From: Mesosutterella multiformis
GTDB lineage: Bacteria; Pseudomonadota; Gammaproteobacteria; Burkholderiales; Burkholderiaceae_F
NCBI RefSeq assembly: GCF_003402575.1
Contig: NZ_BGZJ01000001.1
Coordinates: forward strand, 930,001 to 994,000
Reading direction: 5' to 3'
DNA length: 64,000 bases
Shown here: positions 1 through 8,470 of the stretch, one piece after another
How positions within the stretch are numbered: the first letter of the stretch is position 1
How the letters are laid out: the number at the start of each line of letters is the position of its first letter
Notes under the pieces: model-generated
Seen by the model: only the letters and a program-made list of their open reading frames with translations
Database searches by the model: none
Told to the model about the DNA's origin: nothing
Translations under genes and position numbers: made by a program

Positions 1-214
1 CCTTCAGCCCTCTGGAGCGGGCTGTTTCTGCGTAGGCGAACATTTCGTCCGGCATGCGGTGCGCGGAGACGACCTTAGCCTCAAACGGAATGCCGAACTG
101 CTCAAGGATCTTGCAGGCGTTGCTCATGACATCCCAGTCGGAGGACGAACCCATAACGATGCCGATCAACGGCTTTTTATCGATTTTGCTGGTCATTTGT
201 GATTCTGAAGACAT
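1..214 (-). CDS. purE: 5-(carboxyamino)imidazole ribonucleotide mutase PurE (N-terminal part)
   Basis: Only the first 71 codons are present; the gene runs off the left edge. PurE converts N5-CAIR to CAIR in cytoplasmic de novo purine synthesis. The translation starts MSSESQMTSKIDKKPLIGIV and continues with MGSSSDWDVM, the class I PurE nucleotide-binding signature, then VVSAHRMPDEMFAYA, which contains the invariant SAHR loop with the catalytic histidine. The ATG at 214 is chosen; a second ATG at 196 is possible. It lies 76 bases downstream of purC on the same strand, so the two purine genes are probably co-transcribed. Identification is secure from these motifs even though the C-terminal part is outside the window. 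Confidence 0.93.
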   Translation of the reverse strand, partial: MSSESQMTSKIDKKPLIGIVMGSSSDWDVMSNACKILEQFGIPFEAKVVSAHRMPDEMFAYAETARSRGLK

Positions 215-290
215 GCGGTAAAAAAATTTGACGGAGGAAGGGATAGTGTCCCGACCTCCGTTGTGAGCGAGTCAGCTGCAGACTGCTATC

Positions 291-1181
291 TCAGCCGAGC
301 TTGATGCCGGCGAGGCGGAACAGAGCTTCGCGATATTTCTCGCTCGTCCGCTGAATAACCTCTTCCGGCGGAACCGGCGGCTCAGACTTCTTATCCCAGC
401 CGGTCGATTCAAGCCAGTCGCGGATGTACTGCTTGTCATAGGAGGGCGGCGAAATGCCCACATTGTACTGATCGGCAGGCCAGAACCGGGAGGAATCCGG
501 CGTCAGCACTTCGTCCATCAGGCGGATATTGCCCGCTTCATCAATGCCGAACTCAAACTTGGTGTCGGAAATGATGATGCCCTTCGTGGCAGCGTATTCA
601 GCCGCCTTCTTGTAGAGCGTCAGGGTGGCGTCGCGGATCGTCTTCGCGACATCGCCGCCGTAGCGCTTCACGCATTCTTCATAGCTGATCGGTTCGTCAT
701 GCGTGCCGATCGGGGACTTGGCGGACGGGGTGAAGATCGGCTCGTCGAGCTTCTGGGACATCTGCAGCCCGGCCGGGAGCTTGACACCGGAAACCGACCC
801 ATCAGCCAGGTATTCCTTCCAGCCGCCGCCGGTCAGATAGCCGCGGGCCACGCATTCGATCATGATCGGCTTCAGTTTCATCGCCACGACGGAACGGCCG
901 CGGACCTGGTCAGCTTCTTCCGGAGCGACAACGGACAGCGGATCGATGCCGGTCAGATGATTCGGCAGCACGCCCTTCAGCTGTTCAAACCAGAAGTTCG
1001 TGAGTTGGGTCAGTACCTGTCCCTTGTAAGGAATCGGAACCGACAGGATGAAATCGAACGCGGAAATGCGGTCGGTTGCAACGATGAGCAGCTTGTCGTC
1101 GCCAACCGCATAGCTGTCCCGAACCTTGCCACTGTATACGAGGGGCAGTGACTTCAGGCTGGTTTTCAATAGACCCTGCAT
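291..1181 (-). CDS. purC: Phosphoribosylaminoimidazole-succinocarboxamide synthase PurC
   Basis: ATP-dependent ligase that joins CAIR and aspartate to make SAICAR in cytoplasmic purine synthesis. The 296-residue length fits the longer bacterial/yeast-like form rather than the 237-residue E. coli form. Near the N-terminus are [19 protein letters not shown] (the ATP-binding YxGKVRD motif) and [12 protein letters not shown]; the middle has [14 protein letters not shown], and [11 protein letters not shown] lies near residue 205. The C-terminal [14 protein letters not shown] is the PurC signature. The start [19 protein letters not shown] is the natural one. It is followed on the same strand by purE. 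Confidence 0.95.
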   Translation of the reverse strand: MQGLLKTSLKSLPLVYSGKVRDSYAVGDDKLLIVATDRISAFDFILSVPIPYKGQVLTQLTNFWFEQLKGVLPNHLTGIDPLSVVAPEEADQVRGRSVVAMKLKPIMIECVARGYLTGGGWKEYLADGSVSGVKLPAGLQMSQKLDEPIFTPSAKSPIGTHDEPISYEECVKRYGGDVAKTIRDATLTLYKKAAEYAATKGIIISDTKFEFGIDEAGNIRLMDEVLTPDSSRFWPADQYNVGISPPSYDKQYIRDWLESTGWDKKSEPPVPPEEVIQRTSEKYREALFRLAGIKLG

Positions 1182-1285
1182 GGGTGATCTCCAGAGGAAG
1201 TGACAAAATAACCTGCGATTCTTTATTTTACTGCTGCAGAAAACAGTGATTGTTGCCCGCAGGGTTATTTTGCGGCGTTTCGCGC

Positions 1286-1678
1286 CTAGGATAAAAAGTA
1301 GTCAAGCAGTACGCCGATCCAGATACAGGCATCAGCAAAAATGGTGAGCAGCACGGCGAGGCTTCCCAGATCTTTCGCCTTCTTGGAGAGAGGGTGAAGT
1401 TCGGGGCCGATCCGGTCGATGGCGGCTTCAACTGCGGAGTTCAGTGTTTCCACGATCAGAAGGAGAAAAACAGAAAGCACGAGGAGCGCTGACTGGGTCC
1501 AGCTGACGGGAAGGAGAATGGCAACAGGAATCAGAATGACGGCGAGAATGGCTTCCTGACGGAAAGCCTGTTCAGTTGCCCAGATGGCACGAAACCCGTC
1601 GCACGAGTAGTGAAATGCATTGAAAAGCCGGGTGAACCCGGTGCGGCCTTTGAGGTCGGCTGCGTCTTGCTGTGGCAT
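1286..1678 (-). CDS. dgkA: Diacylglycerol kinase DgkA
   Basis: Small inner-membrane kinase that phosphorylates diacylglycerol (released when phospholipid headgroups are used for membrane-derived glycans or LPS decoration) back to phosphatidic acid. At 130 residues it has the standard length. Three hydrophobic segments are visible (around residues 44-60, 63-78 and 105-127). The catalytic/metal-binding signature [15 protein letters not shown] and the following [11 protein letters not shown] are intact. The gene sits alone between fba and purC on the minus strand, about 100 bases from purC. A phosphoethanolamine transferase elsewhere in the window would generate its substrate, which is inference only. 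Confidence 0.93.
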   Translation of the reverse strand: MPQQDAADLKGRTGFTRLFNAFHYSCDGFRAIWATEQAFRQEAILAVILIPVAILLPVSWTQSALLVLSVFLLLIVETLNSAVEAAIDRIGPELHPLSKKAKDLGSLAVLLTIFADACIWIGVLLDYFLS

Positions 1679-1692
1679 GAATTACGGTCTCA

Positions 1693-1731
1693 GAGAAAAA
1701 GGAAGCGGCACGGATTGCATCCGCGCCGCTT
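1693..1731 (-). terminator. Rho-independent terminator after fba
   Basis: Read on the minus strand, AAGCGGC-CGGAT pairs with ATCCG-GCCGCTT around a three-base loop with one internal mismatch, followed by CCTTTTTC. It begins 16 bases after the fba stop codon and separates fba from dgkA. Confidence 0.75.
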
Positions 1732-1746
1732 GTCTGCAGAAAAACT

Positions 1747-2811
1747 TTAGAGAGTCTTTTGCGTGATCGTGCCGTCTGAGTAGCCGCGGGCGAAAGCATC
1801 CAGAGGAATCGGGTGGATCTTCGCGCCCTGACCTTCGCAGCCGAAGGCGAGGTAACGGGACTTGCACATTTCCTTCTCTGCCTTGCGGGCGGCCTTCATG
1901 AAGGCGCGGGGATCGAATTCGCTCGGGTTCTCGAAGATGAACCGGCGGATGGCAGCCGTCATGGCGAGACGGATATCCGTGTCAACGTTCACCTTGCGGA
2001 CACCGTGCTTGATGGCGGTCTGGATTTCCTTGACCGGAACGCCATAGGTTTCGCGCATTTCACCGCCGAACTTACGGATCTCGGCGAGGAACTCCTGAGG
2101 AACGGAGGAGGAACCGTGCATGACGAGGTGCGTATTCGGGAGACGGGCGTGAATTTCCTTCACGCGGTCAATCGACAGAATTTCGCCCGTGGGTTCGCGG
2201 GTGAACTTATAAGCACCGTGGCTCGTGCCGATCGCGATAGCGAGGGCATCAAGCTGGGTCTCGCGGACGAAGTCAACTGCCTGATCCGGATCGGTGAGCA
2301 GCTGCTCACGGGTCAGCGTGCCTTCAGCGCCCTGACCGTCTTCTTTTTCACTGGTCAGTGTTTCGAGAGAGCCGATGCAGCCGAGCTCGCCTTCGACGGA
2401 CACACCGATGCAGTGAGCCGTTTCAACGATGCAGCGGGTGGTTTCGACGTTGTACTCGTAAGTGGACACCGTCTTGCCGTCAGGCATCAGGGAGCCGTCC
2501 ATCATCACGGAGGTAAAGCCGTGGCGCATGGCGCTGACACAGGACGCCTTGCTGCGGCCGTGATCAAGATGCATGGCAACCGGGATGTCCGGGTAGGACT
2601 CAACCGCGGCGCGGATGAGGTGTTCGAGGAAGAGCTCACCCGCGTACTTGCGGGCGCCTGCGGAGGCCTGAAGGATAACCGGGGCACCGGTTTCCTTGGC
2701 TGCTTCCATGATGGCCTGAACCTGTTCGAGGTTATTGACGTTAAACGCAGGAATACCGTAGCCGTTCTCGGCCGCGTGGTCGAGAAGCTGGCGCATTGCA
2801 ACAAGAGCCAT
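1747..2811 (-). CDS. fba: Class II fructose-1,6-bisphosphate aldolase (Calvin-cycle subtype)
   Basis: Zinc-dependent aldolase interconverting fructose-1,6-bisphosphate with dihydroxyacetone phosphate and glyceraldehyde 3-phosphate (glycolysis/gluconeogenesis). The 354-residue length and the N-terminus [20 protein letters not shown] match the CbbA-like subtype usual in Burkholderiales. Zinc and catalytic motifs are present: [44 protein letters not shown] and [13 protein letters not shown]. It stands alone with its own terminator at 1693-1731 and a 100-base upstream region on the minus strand. There is no RuBisCO or other Calvin-cycle gene nearby, so a glycolytic/gluconeogenic role is the simplest reading. 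Confidence 0.95.
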   Translation of the reverse strand: MALVAMRQLLDHAAENGYGIPAFNVNNLEQVQAIMEAAKETGAPVILQASAGARKYAGELFLEHLIRAAVESYPDIPVAMHLDHGRSKASCVSAMRHGFTSVMMDGSLMPDGKTVSTYEYNVETTRCIVETAHCIGVSVEGELGCIGSLETLTSEKEDGQGAEGTLTREQLLTDPDQAVDFVRETQLDALAIAIGTSHGAYKFTREPTGEILSIDRVKEIHARLPNTHLVMHGSSSVPQEFLAEIRKFGGEMRETYGVPVKEIQTAIKHGVRKVNVDTDIRLAMTAAIRRFIFENPSEFDPRAFMKAARKAEKEMCKSRYLAFGCEGQGAKIHPIPLDAFARGYSDGTITQKTL

Positions 2812-2862
2812 CTATTAAGACTCCGAAAAATGGTTTTTTGGGGAAGATATCGCCTAAAAGGT

Positions 2863-2901
2863 GGGGATATTTTAACAAAGGAGGGTGCCTTTCATATCCC
2901 C
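2863..2901 (-). terminator. Nested hairpin between the amidase and fba
   Basis: GGGGATAT (2863-2870) pairs with ATATCCCC (2894-2901), and inside it AAAGG (2877-2881) pairs with CCTTT (2888-2892). On the minus strand it is followed by ACCTTTTAGG, a weak U-tract. It lies 13 bases after the amidase stop codon, so the best reading is the terminator of the tsaE-amidase operon. A role in the fba leader is the alternative. Confidence 0.55.
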
Positions 2902-2914
2902 AACCCTAGGAGTA

Positions 2915-4153
2915 TCAACCCTGAATAACGGTCTTATCTTTTCTCACCTGGCGCTTGATGCCGGCGAGAATTCCCTTGGCCATGCTGAGCTGGTAATCGT
3001 CGTTCCGGAGCTTCTGCTCCTCCCCGGGGTTGGAGATGAAGGCGGTTTCAACCAGAATGGACGGAATCCCCTGTCCTTTCAGAACAGCAAATCCGGCCTG
3101 CTCCACCTGAGACTTATGCAGATCATTCAGCTTGCCGATCTCCTGCAGCACTGAGTGGCCGAGAGCAAGGCTGTAGTTGATCTTCCAGGTATTCGACATA
3201 TCAACCAGAACGTTCTGCACGGAGCGCTCAACCCCCTGAAGGTTGATGCCGCCGATCTTGTCGGCATCATTCTGCTGCTTCGCGAGCCAGCGGGCTGCGG
3301 CGGACGAGGCTCCTTTTTCAGAGAGTGCAAAGACCGAGGATCCTTTGGCGTTCGGCGAGATCCAGCCGTCGGCATGGATGCTGACGAAAAGCTTCGCACC
3401 GGCTTTCTGAGCAAGGTTTACACGCTCTCCCAGCGGTACGAAGAAGTCGCTCCGACGGGTCATGCGGGCATCAATTTCATCATCCTGGGCAATAAGGTCA
3501 TTCAGCTTTCCAGCGATGGAAAGCACGATGTCCTTCTCGTGCGTTCCCATCTGACCGCTCGCGCCCGGATCCTCTCCGCCGTGCCCCGGATCAATCATGA
3601 CGAGAAGTTTTTCCTTGCCGGACTTCGAGCGCGGCGAGGAATTTCCCTGGCCGTTTCTCGCCGCATTCTGCTGATTGATAGCAACCGCGAGCGGATCATC
3701 TGAAGCCGCGATGCTGCGGTTCGGATTCTTCGGATAAAGGTCAACCACCAGGCGCTCTTTATAGGATGCGACAGGAGGAAGCTCGAAAATCTGAGGCTTG
3801 ACGTCCTCCTTCAGCTCCACCACCATGCGGACAACATTCGGCTGGTACTGACCCAGACGGATATTGCGGATGTTGGGGTCGTTCGGGGACACTTCCTGCA
3901 CGAGCTTCTTCAGATGATCCGAAAGAGCAAGTCCTTCAATATCAATGACCATGCGGATCGGCGGATTCTCCCGGACGACAAAGGAACGGAATTTCAGTTT
4001 TCCGTCATGCTCAATCGTGATTCGGGTGTATTCGTCCGCAGGCCAGATCCGGACATCGACGATGCCGGCCCCGTAGGCGATTTCCCAGGGAAAAAGGGAG
4101 AGCAGCAGCGTGCCGCCGCTGCCCAGTAAAAGATTCCGTCGCTTTATTGCCAT
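2915..4153 (-). CDS. amiC: N-acetylmuramoyl-L-alanine amidase (AmiC-type)
   Basis: Periplasmic zinc amidase that cleaves the amide bond between N-acetylmuramic acid and the stem peptide, needed to split daughter cells. The N-terminus KRRNLLLGSGGTLLLSLF looks like a twin-arginine signal peptide. An AMIN domain follows (about residues 30-130, starting VDVRIWPADEYTRITIEHDG). A linker rich in Ser, Asn and Lys leads to the Amidase_3 catalytic domain (about 180-400). Zinc/catalytic residues are in VMIDPGHGGEDPGA, the Glu of HEKDIVL, FVSIHAD and the catalytic Glu of ILVETAFISNP. The start ATG overlaps the 3' end of tsaE by 10 bases, a translational-coupling arrangement common in proteobacteria. Confidence 0.93.
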   Translation of the reverse strand: MAIKRRNLLLGSGGTLLLSLFPWEIAYGAGIVDVRIWPADEYTRITIEHDGKLKFRSFVVRENPPIRMVIDIEGLALSDHLKKLVQEVSPNDPNIRNIRLGQYQPNVVRMVVELKEDVKPQIFELPPVASYKERLVVDLYPKNPNRSIAASDDPLAVAINQQNAARNGQGNSSPRSKSGKEKLLVMIDPGHGGEDPGASGQMGTHEKDIVLSIAGKLNDLIAQDDEIDARMTRRSDFFVPLGERVNLAQKAGAKLFVSIHADGWISPNAKGSSVFALSEKGASSAAARWLAKQQNDADKIGGINLQGVERSVQNVLVDMSNTWKINYSLALGHSVLQEIGKLNDLHKSQVEQAGFAVLKGQGIPSILVETAFISNPGEEQKLRNDDYQLSMAKGILAGIKRQVRKDKTVIQG

Positions 4154-4656
4154 GATTCCTCAACCTCTTTTGCGACAATGCCTCCCCACTCATTCTCAGG
4201 GCAGAGTTTCGCTTCGCGCCCATCACCTTTCAGATCAATGAGGATCAGAAGATCGGCTGGCGGCAGAAAGGGTTCCGCCTTATCCGGCCACTCGCAGAGC
4301 GTCATGCGTCCGGCGCCGAACAGATCTCTGAAGCCGGCTTCCTCAAATTCTTCCGGGGATTCAAACCGGTAGAAGTCAAAGTGATTGATGGCGAGCCCCT
4401 GAACAGAATACGTTTCCACCAGCGTAAAGGTCGGGCTCCGGACCCGGCCCGTGAAACCGAGCGCACGCAGCAGCGCCCGGGTCAGCGTGGTTTTCCCAGC
4501 ACCCAGAGTCCCCTGCAGCCGGATATTGAGTCCCCGGTCTGTGATTTCCTTGCTGTGTTTCAGAACGGCTTCCGCCAGGCGCTTCCCGAGCAGCTCCGTT
4601 GAGGCCTCATCAGGCAGCACGAACGAAAGAATTTCTTTCTGAGTGGATTCCGGCAT
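4144..4656 (-). CDS. tsaE: tRNA threonylcarbamoyladenosine biosynthesis ATPase TsaE
   Basis: ATPase of the TsaBDE complex that installs the t6A modification at position 37 of ANN-decoding tRNAs. At 170 residues it has the usual length. The P-loop is QGTLGAGKTTLTRALLRALG, followed by the family motif VRSPTFTLVETY, the INHFDFYRF segment (Walker B region) and the C-terminal LCEWPDKAEPFLP. It is the first gene of a two-gene operon with the amidase and overlaps it by 10 bases. The upstream region is shared with the divergently transcribed tRNA-Thr; t6A acts on exactly this tRNA class, though the juxtaposition may be coincidental. Confidence 0.94.
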   Translation of the reverse strand: MPESTQKEILSFVLPDEASTELLGKRLAEAVLKHSKEITDRGLNIRLQGTLGAGKTTLTRALLRALGFTGRVRSPTFTLVETYSVQGLAINHFDFYRFESPEEFEEAGFRDLFGAGRMTLCEWPDKAEPFLPPADLLILIDLKGDGREAKLCPENEWGGIVAKEVEESWQ

Positions 4657-4753
4657 GTTCAGCTCTTTCCGGCAGTCACGTGCCGGGTATTTCTAGTCGA
4701 ACTTTTATTTTAGGGCATCGAAAGAGGCGGATCCGGAATTGAAACAATTTTTC

Positions 4754-4782
4754 TTGCGTTTTTAAATTTTCTCCGCTAAAAT
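4754..4782 (+). promoter_or_regulatory. Sigma-70 promoter of tRNA-Thr
   Basis: TTGCGT (4754-4759), a 17-base spacer, then TAAAAT (4777-4782) places a start site near 4789, about 37 bases before the tRNA. GC content falls sharply around it compared with the neighbouring genes. Confidence 0.7.
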
Positions 4783-4825
4783 ACAAACTCTGTTCGCGAA
4801 GCCGAGTTGTCGGCTTGGCCTGGTT

Positions 4826-4901
4826 GCCGGTGTAGCTCAGTTGGTAGAGCAGCGCATTCGTAATGCGAAGGTCGGGAGTTCGACTCTCTTCACCGGCACC
4901 A
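4826..4901 (+). tRNA. thrW: tRNA-Thr (anticodon CGT)
   Basis: A complete 76-base cloverleaf with encoded CCA. The acceptor GCCGGTG pairs with CACCGGC, the D-arm is GCTC/GAGC, the anticodon loop is TTCGTAA with CGT at positions 34-36, and the T-loop is TTCGACT with a stem containing two G-T pairs. The anticodon arm is the same as in E. coli thrW. It reads ACG codons. A promoter lies at 4754-4782 and a terminator at 4911-4942, so it is a monocistronic tRNA unit. Confidence 0.97.
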
Positions 4902-4910
4902 TTCAATTGA

Positions 4911-4942
4911 CCCGTACTGATGAAAGCAGTGCGGGTTTTTTA
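4911..4942 (+). terminator. Terminator after tRNA-Thr
   Basis: CCCGTACTG pairs with CAGTGCGGG (one T-G wobble) around a short loop and is followed by TTTTTTATT. It starts 10 bases after the tRNA 3' end. Confidence 0.88.
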
Positions 4943-5083
4943 TTGTCTGAACAGAAGACTGTTGAGCAGACCTCTCAATTTTCATCTCTGCACTGTTTTA
5001 TCTCAGATTCCTTCTCAGGAAACAGCCAGGAAGTTCCCGGTAAAAACTGTCTGGCGGGCTGAGATTCTCCCAAAAAGCGTGAA

Positions 5084-5118
5084 ATCCCGTGTGCCTATAG
5101 CATCCGGGATATTTTTTT
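5084..5118 (+). terminator. Second terminator-like hairpin between tRNA-Thr and ilvD
   Basis: ATCCCG-GTGC pairs with GCAT-CGGGAT (one mismatch, one wobble) around a five-base loop and is followed by a run of seven T. No gene was found between the tRNA terminator at 4911-4942 and this hairpin. It could end an uncharacterised short transcript, act as an attenuator in a long ilvD leader, or be a backup terminator. I see nothing else recognisable in 4943-5083. Confidence 0.6.
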
Positions 5119-5162
5119 GCGTTTACCCTTTTTATGCCATTCACAATGTCGGAAAATATATA

Positions 5163-5182
5163 CAATTGAGAAATGACAATTG
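5163..5182. promoter_or_regulatory. Symmetric CAATTG-N8-CAATTG element upstream of ilvD
   Basis: Two copies of the self-complementary hexamer CAATTG are separated by eight bases, making a 20-base symmetric element that ends 84 bases before the ilvD start codon, next to AT-rich, promoter-like sequence (ATATATACAAT). It has the size of an operator for a dimeric regulator, but I cannot name the regulator. Confidence 0.35.
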
Positions 5183-5266
5183 GCAGACGACAGGTTTATG
5201 ACCATTAACGAGCCGACTCTTCCGTGAGCCGACAGCCTGCCAAAAAAAGAAAAAGTGGAGAAACAT

Positions 5267-6925
5267 ATGCGCAGTGACAAGATGACCAAGGGCCCCTCCG
5301 CCGCTCCGAGGCTTGCACTCATGAAGGCCCTCGGCCTGACTGATGAAGAAATCGATCGTCCGCTGATCGGCATCGTCAGCTCGAAGAACGACATCGTCCC
5401 GGGGCACATGAACCTGGATAAGGTTGTGGATGCCGTGAAGCAGGGGGTTGCCCTTGCCGGCGGTGTGCCGCTCGTCTTCCCGGCCATCGCGGTGTGCGAC
5501 GGCCTCGCGATGGGGCACGAGGGCATGAAGTACTCGCTCGTTTCCCGTGAGCTGATTGCGGACTCTACGGAATCCATGGCCATTGCCCATCCGTTTGACG
5601 GTCTCGTGATGGTGGCGGCCTGCGATAAGAATGTTCCGGGCCTCATGATGGCAGCAGCCCGCATCAATATTCCGACGATTATCGTTTCCGGCGGCCCGAT
5701 GCTTGGCGGCTACTTCAAGGGGCATAAGGTTACGGTCTCTTCCGTCTTTGAAGCGGTCGGCACATTCCACGCCGGAAAGATGTCCGCGGAGGAACTCGGC
5801 GGTCTCGTGAATGAAGCCTGTCCGACCTGCGGTTCGTGTGCCGGCATGTTCACCGCGAATTCGATGAACTGCATGACGGAAGTGCTCGGTATTGCGCTTC
5901 CGGGGAACGGGACGATTCCGGCCGTGATGTCTGAGCGTATCCGTCTCGCGAAGAAGACCGGCATGCGCATCATGGATCTGGTCCGCGACAATGTTCTTCC
6001 CCGCGACATCATGACCCGCAAGGCATTTGAAAATGCCCTGATGCTGGATATGGCGCTTGGCTGCTCCACGAATTCCATGCTCCATCTCCCGGCTATTGCC
6101 CACGAGTGCGGAATCGAGATTGATCTCGCGGAAGCCAACGAGATTTCCAAGCGCACCCCGAATCTCTGCCATCTGTCACCGGCTGGCGAAGACACCATGA
6201 TGGATCTGGACCGCGCGGGCGGTATCCCTGCTGTCATGCATGAGCTCGCAAAACTCGGCCATCTGAATCTTGACTGCATGACAGTGACCGGAAAGACGGT
6301 CGGCGAAAACATCAAGGGCCATGAAGTCCTGAATAATGAAGTGATCCGTCCTGTCACGAATCCCTTTATGAAGGAAGGCGGCATTGCTGTTCTGAAGGGC
6401 AATCTGGCTCCGGACGGCTCCGTTGTGAAGCGCTCCGCGGTTGACCCCGCGATGATGGTTCATCAGGGTCCGGCCCGTGTCTTCGACTGCGAGGATGATG
6501 CCATTGCGGCTATTTACGGCGGCAAGATCAATCCGGGCGACGTCGTGGTGATCCGCTACGAAGGTCCGAAGGGCGGTCCCGGCATGCGTGAGATGCTGAA
6601 CCCGACTTCCGCCATTATCGGCGCGGGACTCGGCAGCACGGTGGCTCTGATCACTGATGGCCGCTTCTCCGGCGCGAGCCGCGGCGCCTCGATCGGCCAC
6701 GTGTCTCCTGAAGCCGCTGAAGGCGGCCCGATCGCTCTTGTGCATGAAGGTGATCAGATCGCGATCGACATCAATGGCAATACGCTGAACGTACTCGTCT
6801 CCGACGAAGAGCTTGCCCGCCGCAAGGCTGAGTGGAAGCCGCGTAAGCCGAAGATCACGACGGGCTATCTGGTCCGCTACGCGAAGCTTGTGAGCTCCGG
6901 CATGAAGGGCGCGGTTCTCAGCTGA
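5267..6925 (+). CDS. ilvD: Dihydroxy-acid dehydratase IlvD
   Basis: Fe-S dehydratase of branched-chain amino-acid synthesis; it makes 2-oxoisovalerate and 2-oxo-3-methylvalerate from the dihydroxy acids. The ATG at 5267 ([17 protein letters not shown]) is chosen because GGAG lies eight bases upstream; a GTG four codons earlier is in frame but has no clear ribosome site. At 552 residues it is the shorter IlvD form, not the 616-residue E. coli type. Cluster and active-site motifs are visible: [33 protein letters not shown] and the C-terminal [12 protein letters not shown] with GHVSPEA. It is monocistronic, with a strong terminator at 6961-6995 and a long, possibly regulated upstream region. No other ilv gene is in the window. 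Confidence 0.95.
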   Translation: MRSDKMTKGPSAAPRLALMKALGLTDEEIDRPLIGIVSSKNDIVPGHMNLDKVVDAVKQGVALAGGVPLVFPAIAVCDGLAMGHEGMKYSLVSRELIADSTESMAIAHPFDGLVMVAACDKNVPGLMMAAARINIPTIIVSGGPMLGGYFKGHKVTVSSVFEAVGTFHAGKMSAEELGGLVNEACPTCGSCAGMFTANSMNCMTEVLGIALPGNGTIPAVMSERIRLAKKTGMRIMDLVRDNVLPRDIMTRKAFENALMLDMALGCSTNSMLHLPAIAHECGIEIDLAEANEISKRTPNLCHLSPAGEDTMMDLDRAGGIPAVMHELAKLGHLNLDCMTVTGKTVGENIKGHEVLNNEVIRPVTNPFMKEGGIAVLKGNLAPDGSVVKRSAVDPAMMVHQGPARVFDCEDDAIAAIYGGKINPGDVVVIRYEGPKGGPGMREMLNPTSAIIGAGLGSTVALITDGRFSGASRGASIGHVSPEAAEGGPIALVHEGDQIAIDINGNTLNVLVSDEELARRKAEWKPRKPKITTGYLVRYAKLVSSGMKGAVLS

Positions 6926-6960
6926 TCCTGAGGCGCGTCACAAAAAGTCACAAAACACGG

Positions 6961-6995
6961 GACGCAGAGTCAGAAATGACTCTGCGTCTTTTTAT
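6961..6995 (+). terminator. Terminator of ilvD
   Basis: GACGCAGAGTCA and TGACTCTGCGTC form a perfect 12-base stem around a GAAA tetraloop, followed by TTTTTATTT. It is one of the strongest intrinsic terminators in the window. Confidence 0.95.
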
Positions 6996-7034
6996 TTAGA
7001 ATGGGCTGTTCCTTTTTTTTTCGGGATAACTTCC

Positions 7035-7826
7035 ATGTGGGTGCATCCTCAGTTCAATCCGATCGCTTTTTCCGTAGGGCCGCTGTCCGTGCATTGGTAC
7101 GGCCTCATGTACCTAGTCGGTTTCGCGTTTTTCTATCTTCTTGGCCGTATTCGCGAGAAGGAGAAGTGGCGCGGTCTGTCGGGGGAAGACGCGCTTGAGG
7201 ATCTGCTTTTCTATGGCATTCTGGGTGTCGTGCTGGGCGGCCGTATCGGATACTGTTTCCTTTATCAGCCGTCTTACTTCATTCAGCACCCGCTCGAGAT
7301 CTTCGCAATCTGGCAGGGCGGCATGAGCGTTCACGGCGGCATGATCGGCTGCCTGCTTGCGATGCTGTACTTCAAGCACAGGCACGGTGTCGGCCTTCTG
7401 AAGACCGCGGACTTCGTGACGCCGCTGGTTCCGGTGGGGCTTTTCTTTGGCCGTATCGGCAACTTCATCAATGGAGAACTCTGGGGACGCGTGACGACGC
7501 CGGATTTCCCGTTCGCCATGATTTTTCCGGAATCCGGGACGATGCAGCCCCGCCATCCTTCCCAGCTTTACGAAGCCGGTCTCGAAGGTATCGTGCTTTT
7601 CTGCGTGATGTGGTTCTTCTCCCGGCGCCAGAAGCCTGAAGGCGCAGTGACGGGGCTTTTCTGCCTTGGTTACGGCATCATTCGCTTCTGCGTGGAGTTT
7701 GTCCGTGAGCCGGATTCCTTCCTGGGGCTCAGGGCGCTTGGCCTTTCCCAGGGACAGTGGCTGTCGCTGCCGCTGATTCTTCTCGGTATCTTCCTGATTG
7801 TCCGGGCTTACCGGGTACGCCGCTGA
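7035..7826 (+). CDS. lgt: Prolipoprotein diacylglyceryl transferase Lgt
   Basis: Inner-membrane enzyme that transfers diacylglycerol from phosphatidylglycerol to the lipobox cysteine of prelipoproteins, the first step of lipoprotein maturation. At 263 residues with about seven hydrophobic segments it fits the family. Conserved blocks are SVHWYGLMYLVGF, GGRIGYC, WQGGMSVHGGMIG, the Lgt signature GRIGNFINGELWGR and the substrate-binding PRHPSQLYEA. The BamE lipoprotein encoded about 2 kb away would be one of its substrates. It is followed by a hairpin terminator that is symmetrical enough to serve the convergent 6S RNA. Confidence 0.96.
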   Translation: MWVHPQFNPIAFSVGPLSVHWYGLMYLVGFAFFYLLGRIREKEKWRGLSGEDALEDLLFYGILGVVLGGRIGYCFLYQPSYFIQHPLEIFAIWQGGMSVHGGMIGCLLAMLYFKHRHGVGLLKTADFVTPLVPVGLFFGRIGNFINGELWGRVTTPDFPFAMIFPESGTMQPRHPSQLYEAGLEGIVLFCVMWFFSRRQKPEGAVTGLFCLGYGIIRFCVEFVREPDSFLGLRALGLSQGQWLSLPLILLGIFLIVRAYRVRR

Positions 7827-7851
7827 CGGGCTGCGGCGCAGCATAAAAGGA

Positions 7852-7884
7852 AAGGGCCGAAGCATCTGATGCTTCGGCCCTTTT
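7852..7884. terminator. Bidirectional terminator between lgt and 6S RNA
   Basis: AAGGGCCGAAGCAT and ATGCTTCGGCCCTT form a 14-base stem with a three-base loop. On plus the stem runs into TTTT after lgt; on minus it runs into CCTTTT just past the 3' end of the 6S RNA. One structure can stop both transcripts. Confidence 0.88.
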
Positions 7885-7890
7885 GATTGG

Positions 7891-8080
7891 ATCCCCGCAG
7901 ATTCCGGTGGGATACGTATCCTGAACCGAGGGTTCAGGGCGGTCGCCTCCAAGGCGGAAATGGTTCGAACAAACGCGTGTTCGTTAACGCAATCGGCCAA
8001 TGAGATCAGCGGCCTAGCACAGTGTGCATTGGTTCTGGAACATTGGATCCCATGGTTCCGGAGCCCGCGGGGAAAGGCTT
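7891..8080 (-). ncRNA. ssrS: 6S RNA (SsrS)
   Basis: 6S RNA mimics an open promoter and sequesters sigma-70 RNA polymerase in stationary phase. On the minus strand the region starts 20 bases after the zapA stop codon, the conserved proteobacterial location. The RNA ends can pair: CCCCGCGGGCTCCGG near 8072-8058 with CCGGAATCTGCGGGG at 7907-7893 (14 of 15 positions pair, counting G-U). Near the 3' side is the closed hairpin CCTGAACC-CTC-GGTTCAGG (7920-7938), which resembles the TTGAACC/GGTTCAA hairpin of E. coli 6S RNA. The middle would form the open bubble. Ends are approximate. A terminator lies immediately downstream at 7852-7884. The context and the two conserved stems support the call; no covariance search was possible. 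Confidence 0.82.
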
Positions 8081-8100
8081 GATGACTTCTATTCTATGCC

Positions 8101-8445
8101 TCAACTCTCGGGCTGAGGAGGCTGCTTTTCGGCAGGACTATCGTCGCTCCCAATGCGAGCCACAGCGGCCTCACACTGTTCCCGGAGCTCCGAGAGACGG
8201 GCGGTAGCTTCACTTTCCATGGCTTTGCTGCGCTTTGCTGCATCCTCGTAGTCAAGGCGCCCCCAGATGAGATCCAGGGCAACCATGACTGCGACCTGAT
8301 CGTAACCGAGGACGCGGCCAGATTCTCTGATCGAGCGCATCTGGCGGTCAAGCTCCTCGCCGCATGCGCGCAGCCGGTCTTCATCTTCGGGTTTGACCCC
8401 GAAGTGAAAGACCCGATCCATGATATTCAGAGAAAGATCTGACAT
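8101..8445 (-). CDS. zapA: Cell division protein ZapA
   Basis: Small cytoplasmic FtsZ-associated protein that cross-links protofilaments in the Z-ring. At 114 residues it starts MSDLSLNIMDRVFHFGVKPE, with the ZapA globular head including AVMVALDLIWG, then a heptad-patterned helix (about residues 66-98) and a polar tail ending PPQPES. It follows a ZapB-like coiled-coil gene on the same strand (25-base gap) and precedes 6S RNA, the classic zapA-ssrS arrangement. Confidence 0.92.
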   Translation of the reverse strand: MSDLSLNIMDRVFHFGVKPEDEDRLRACGEELDRQMRSIRESGRVLGYDQVAVMVALDLIWGRLDYEDAAKRSKAMESEATARLSELREQCEAAVARIGSDDSPAEKQPPQPES

Positions 8446-8470
8446 AGCGGTTTGCCGTACTCAGGAAATA

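Noticed and set aside
4676-4906. Open frame antisense to tRNA-Thr containing GEESRTPDLRITNALLYQLS-like sequence
   Set aside because: This peptide is the well-known spurious translation of the complement of a tRNA; the strand carries a genuine tRNA-Thr and no coding signals.
5058-5066. GCTGAGA motif upstream of ilvD resembling part of a TPP riboswitch
   Set aside because: The rest of the THI-box (ACCUGAU and the GGGG-GC helix) is missing, and ilvD is not a thiamine gene.
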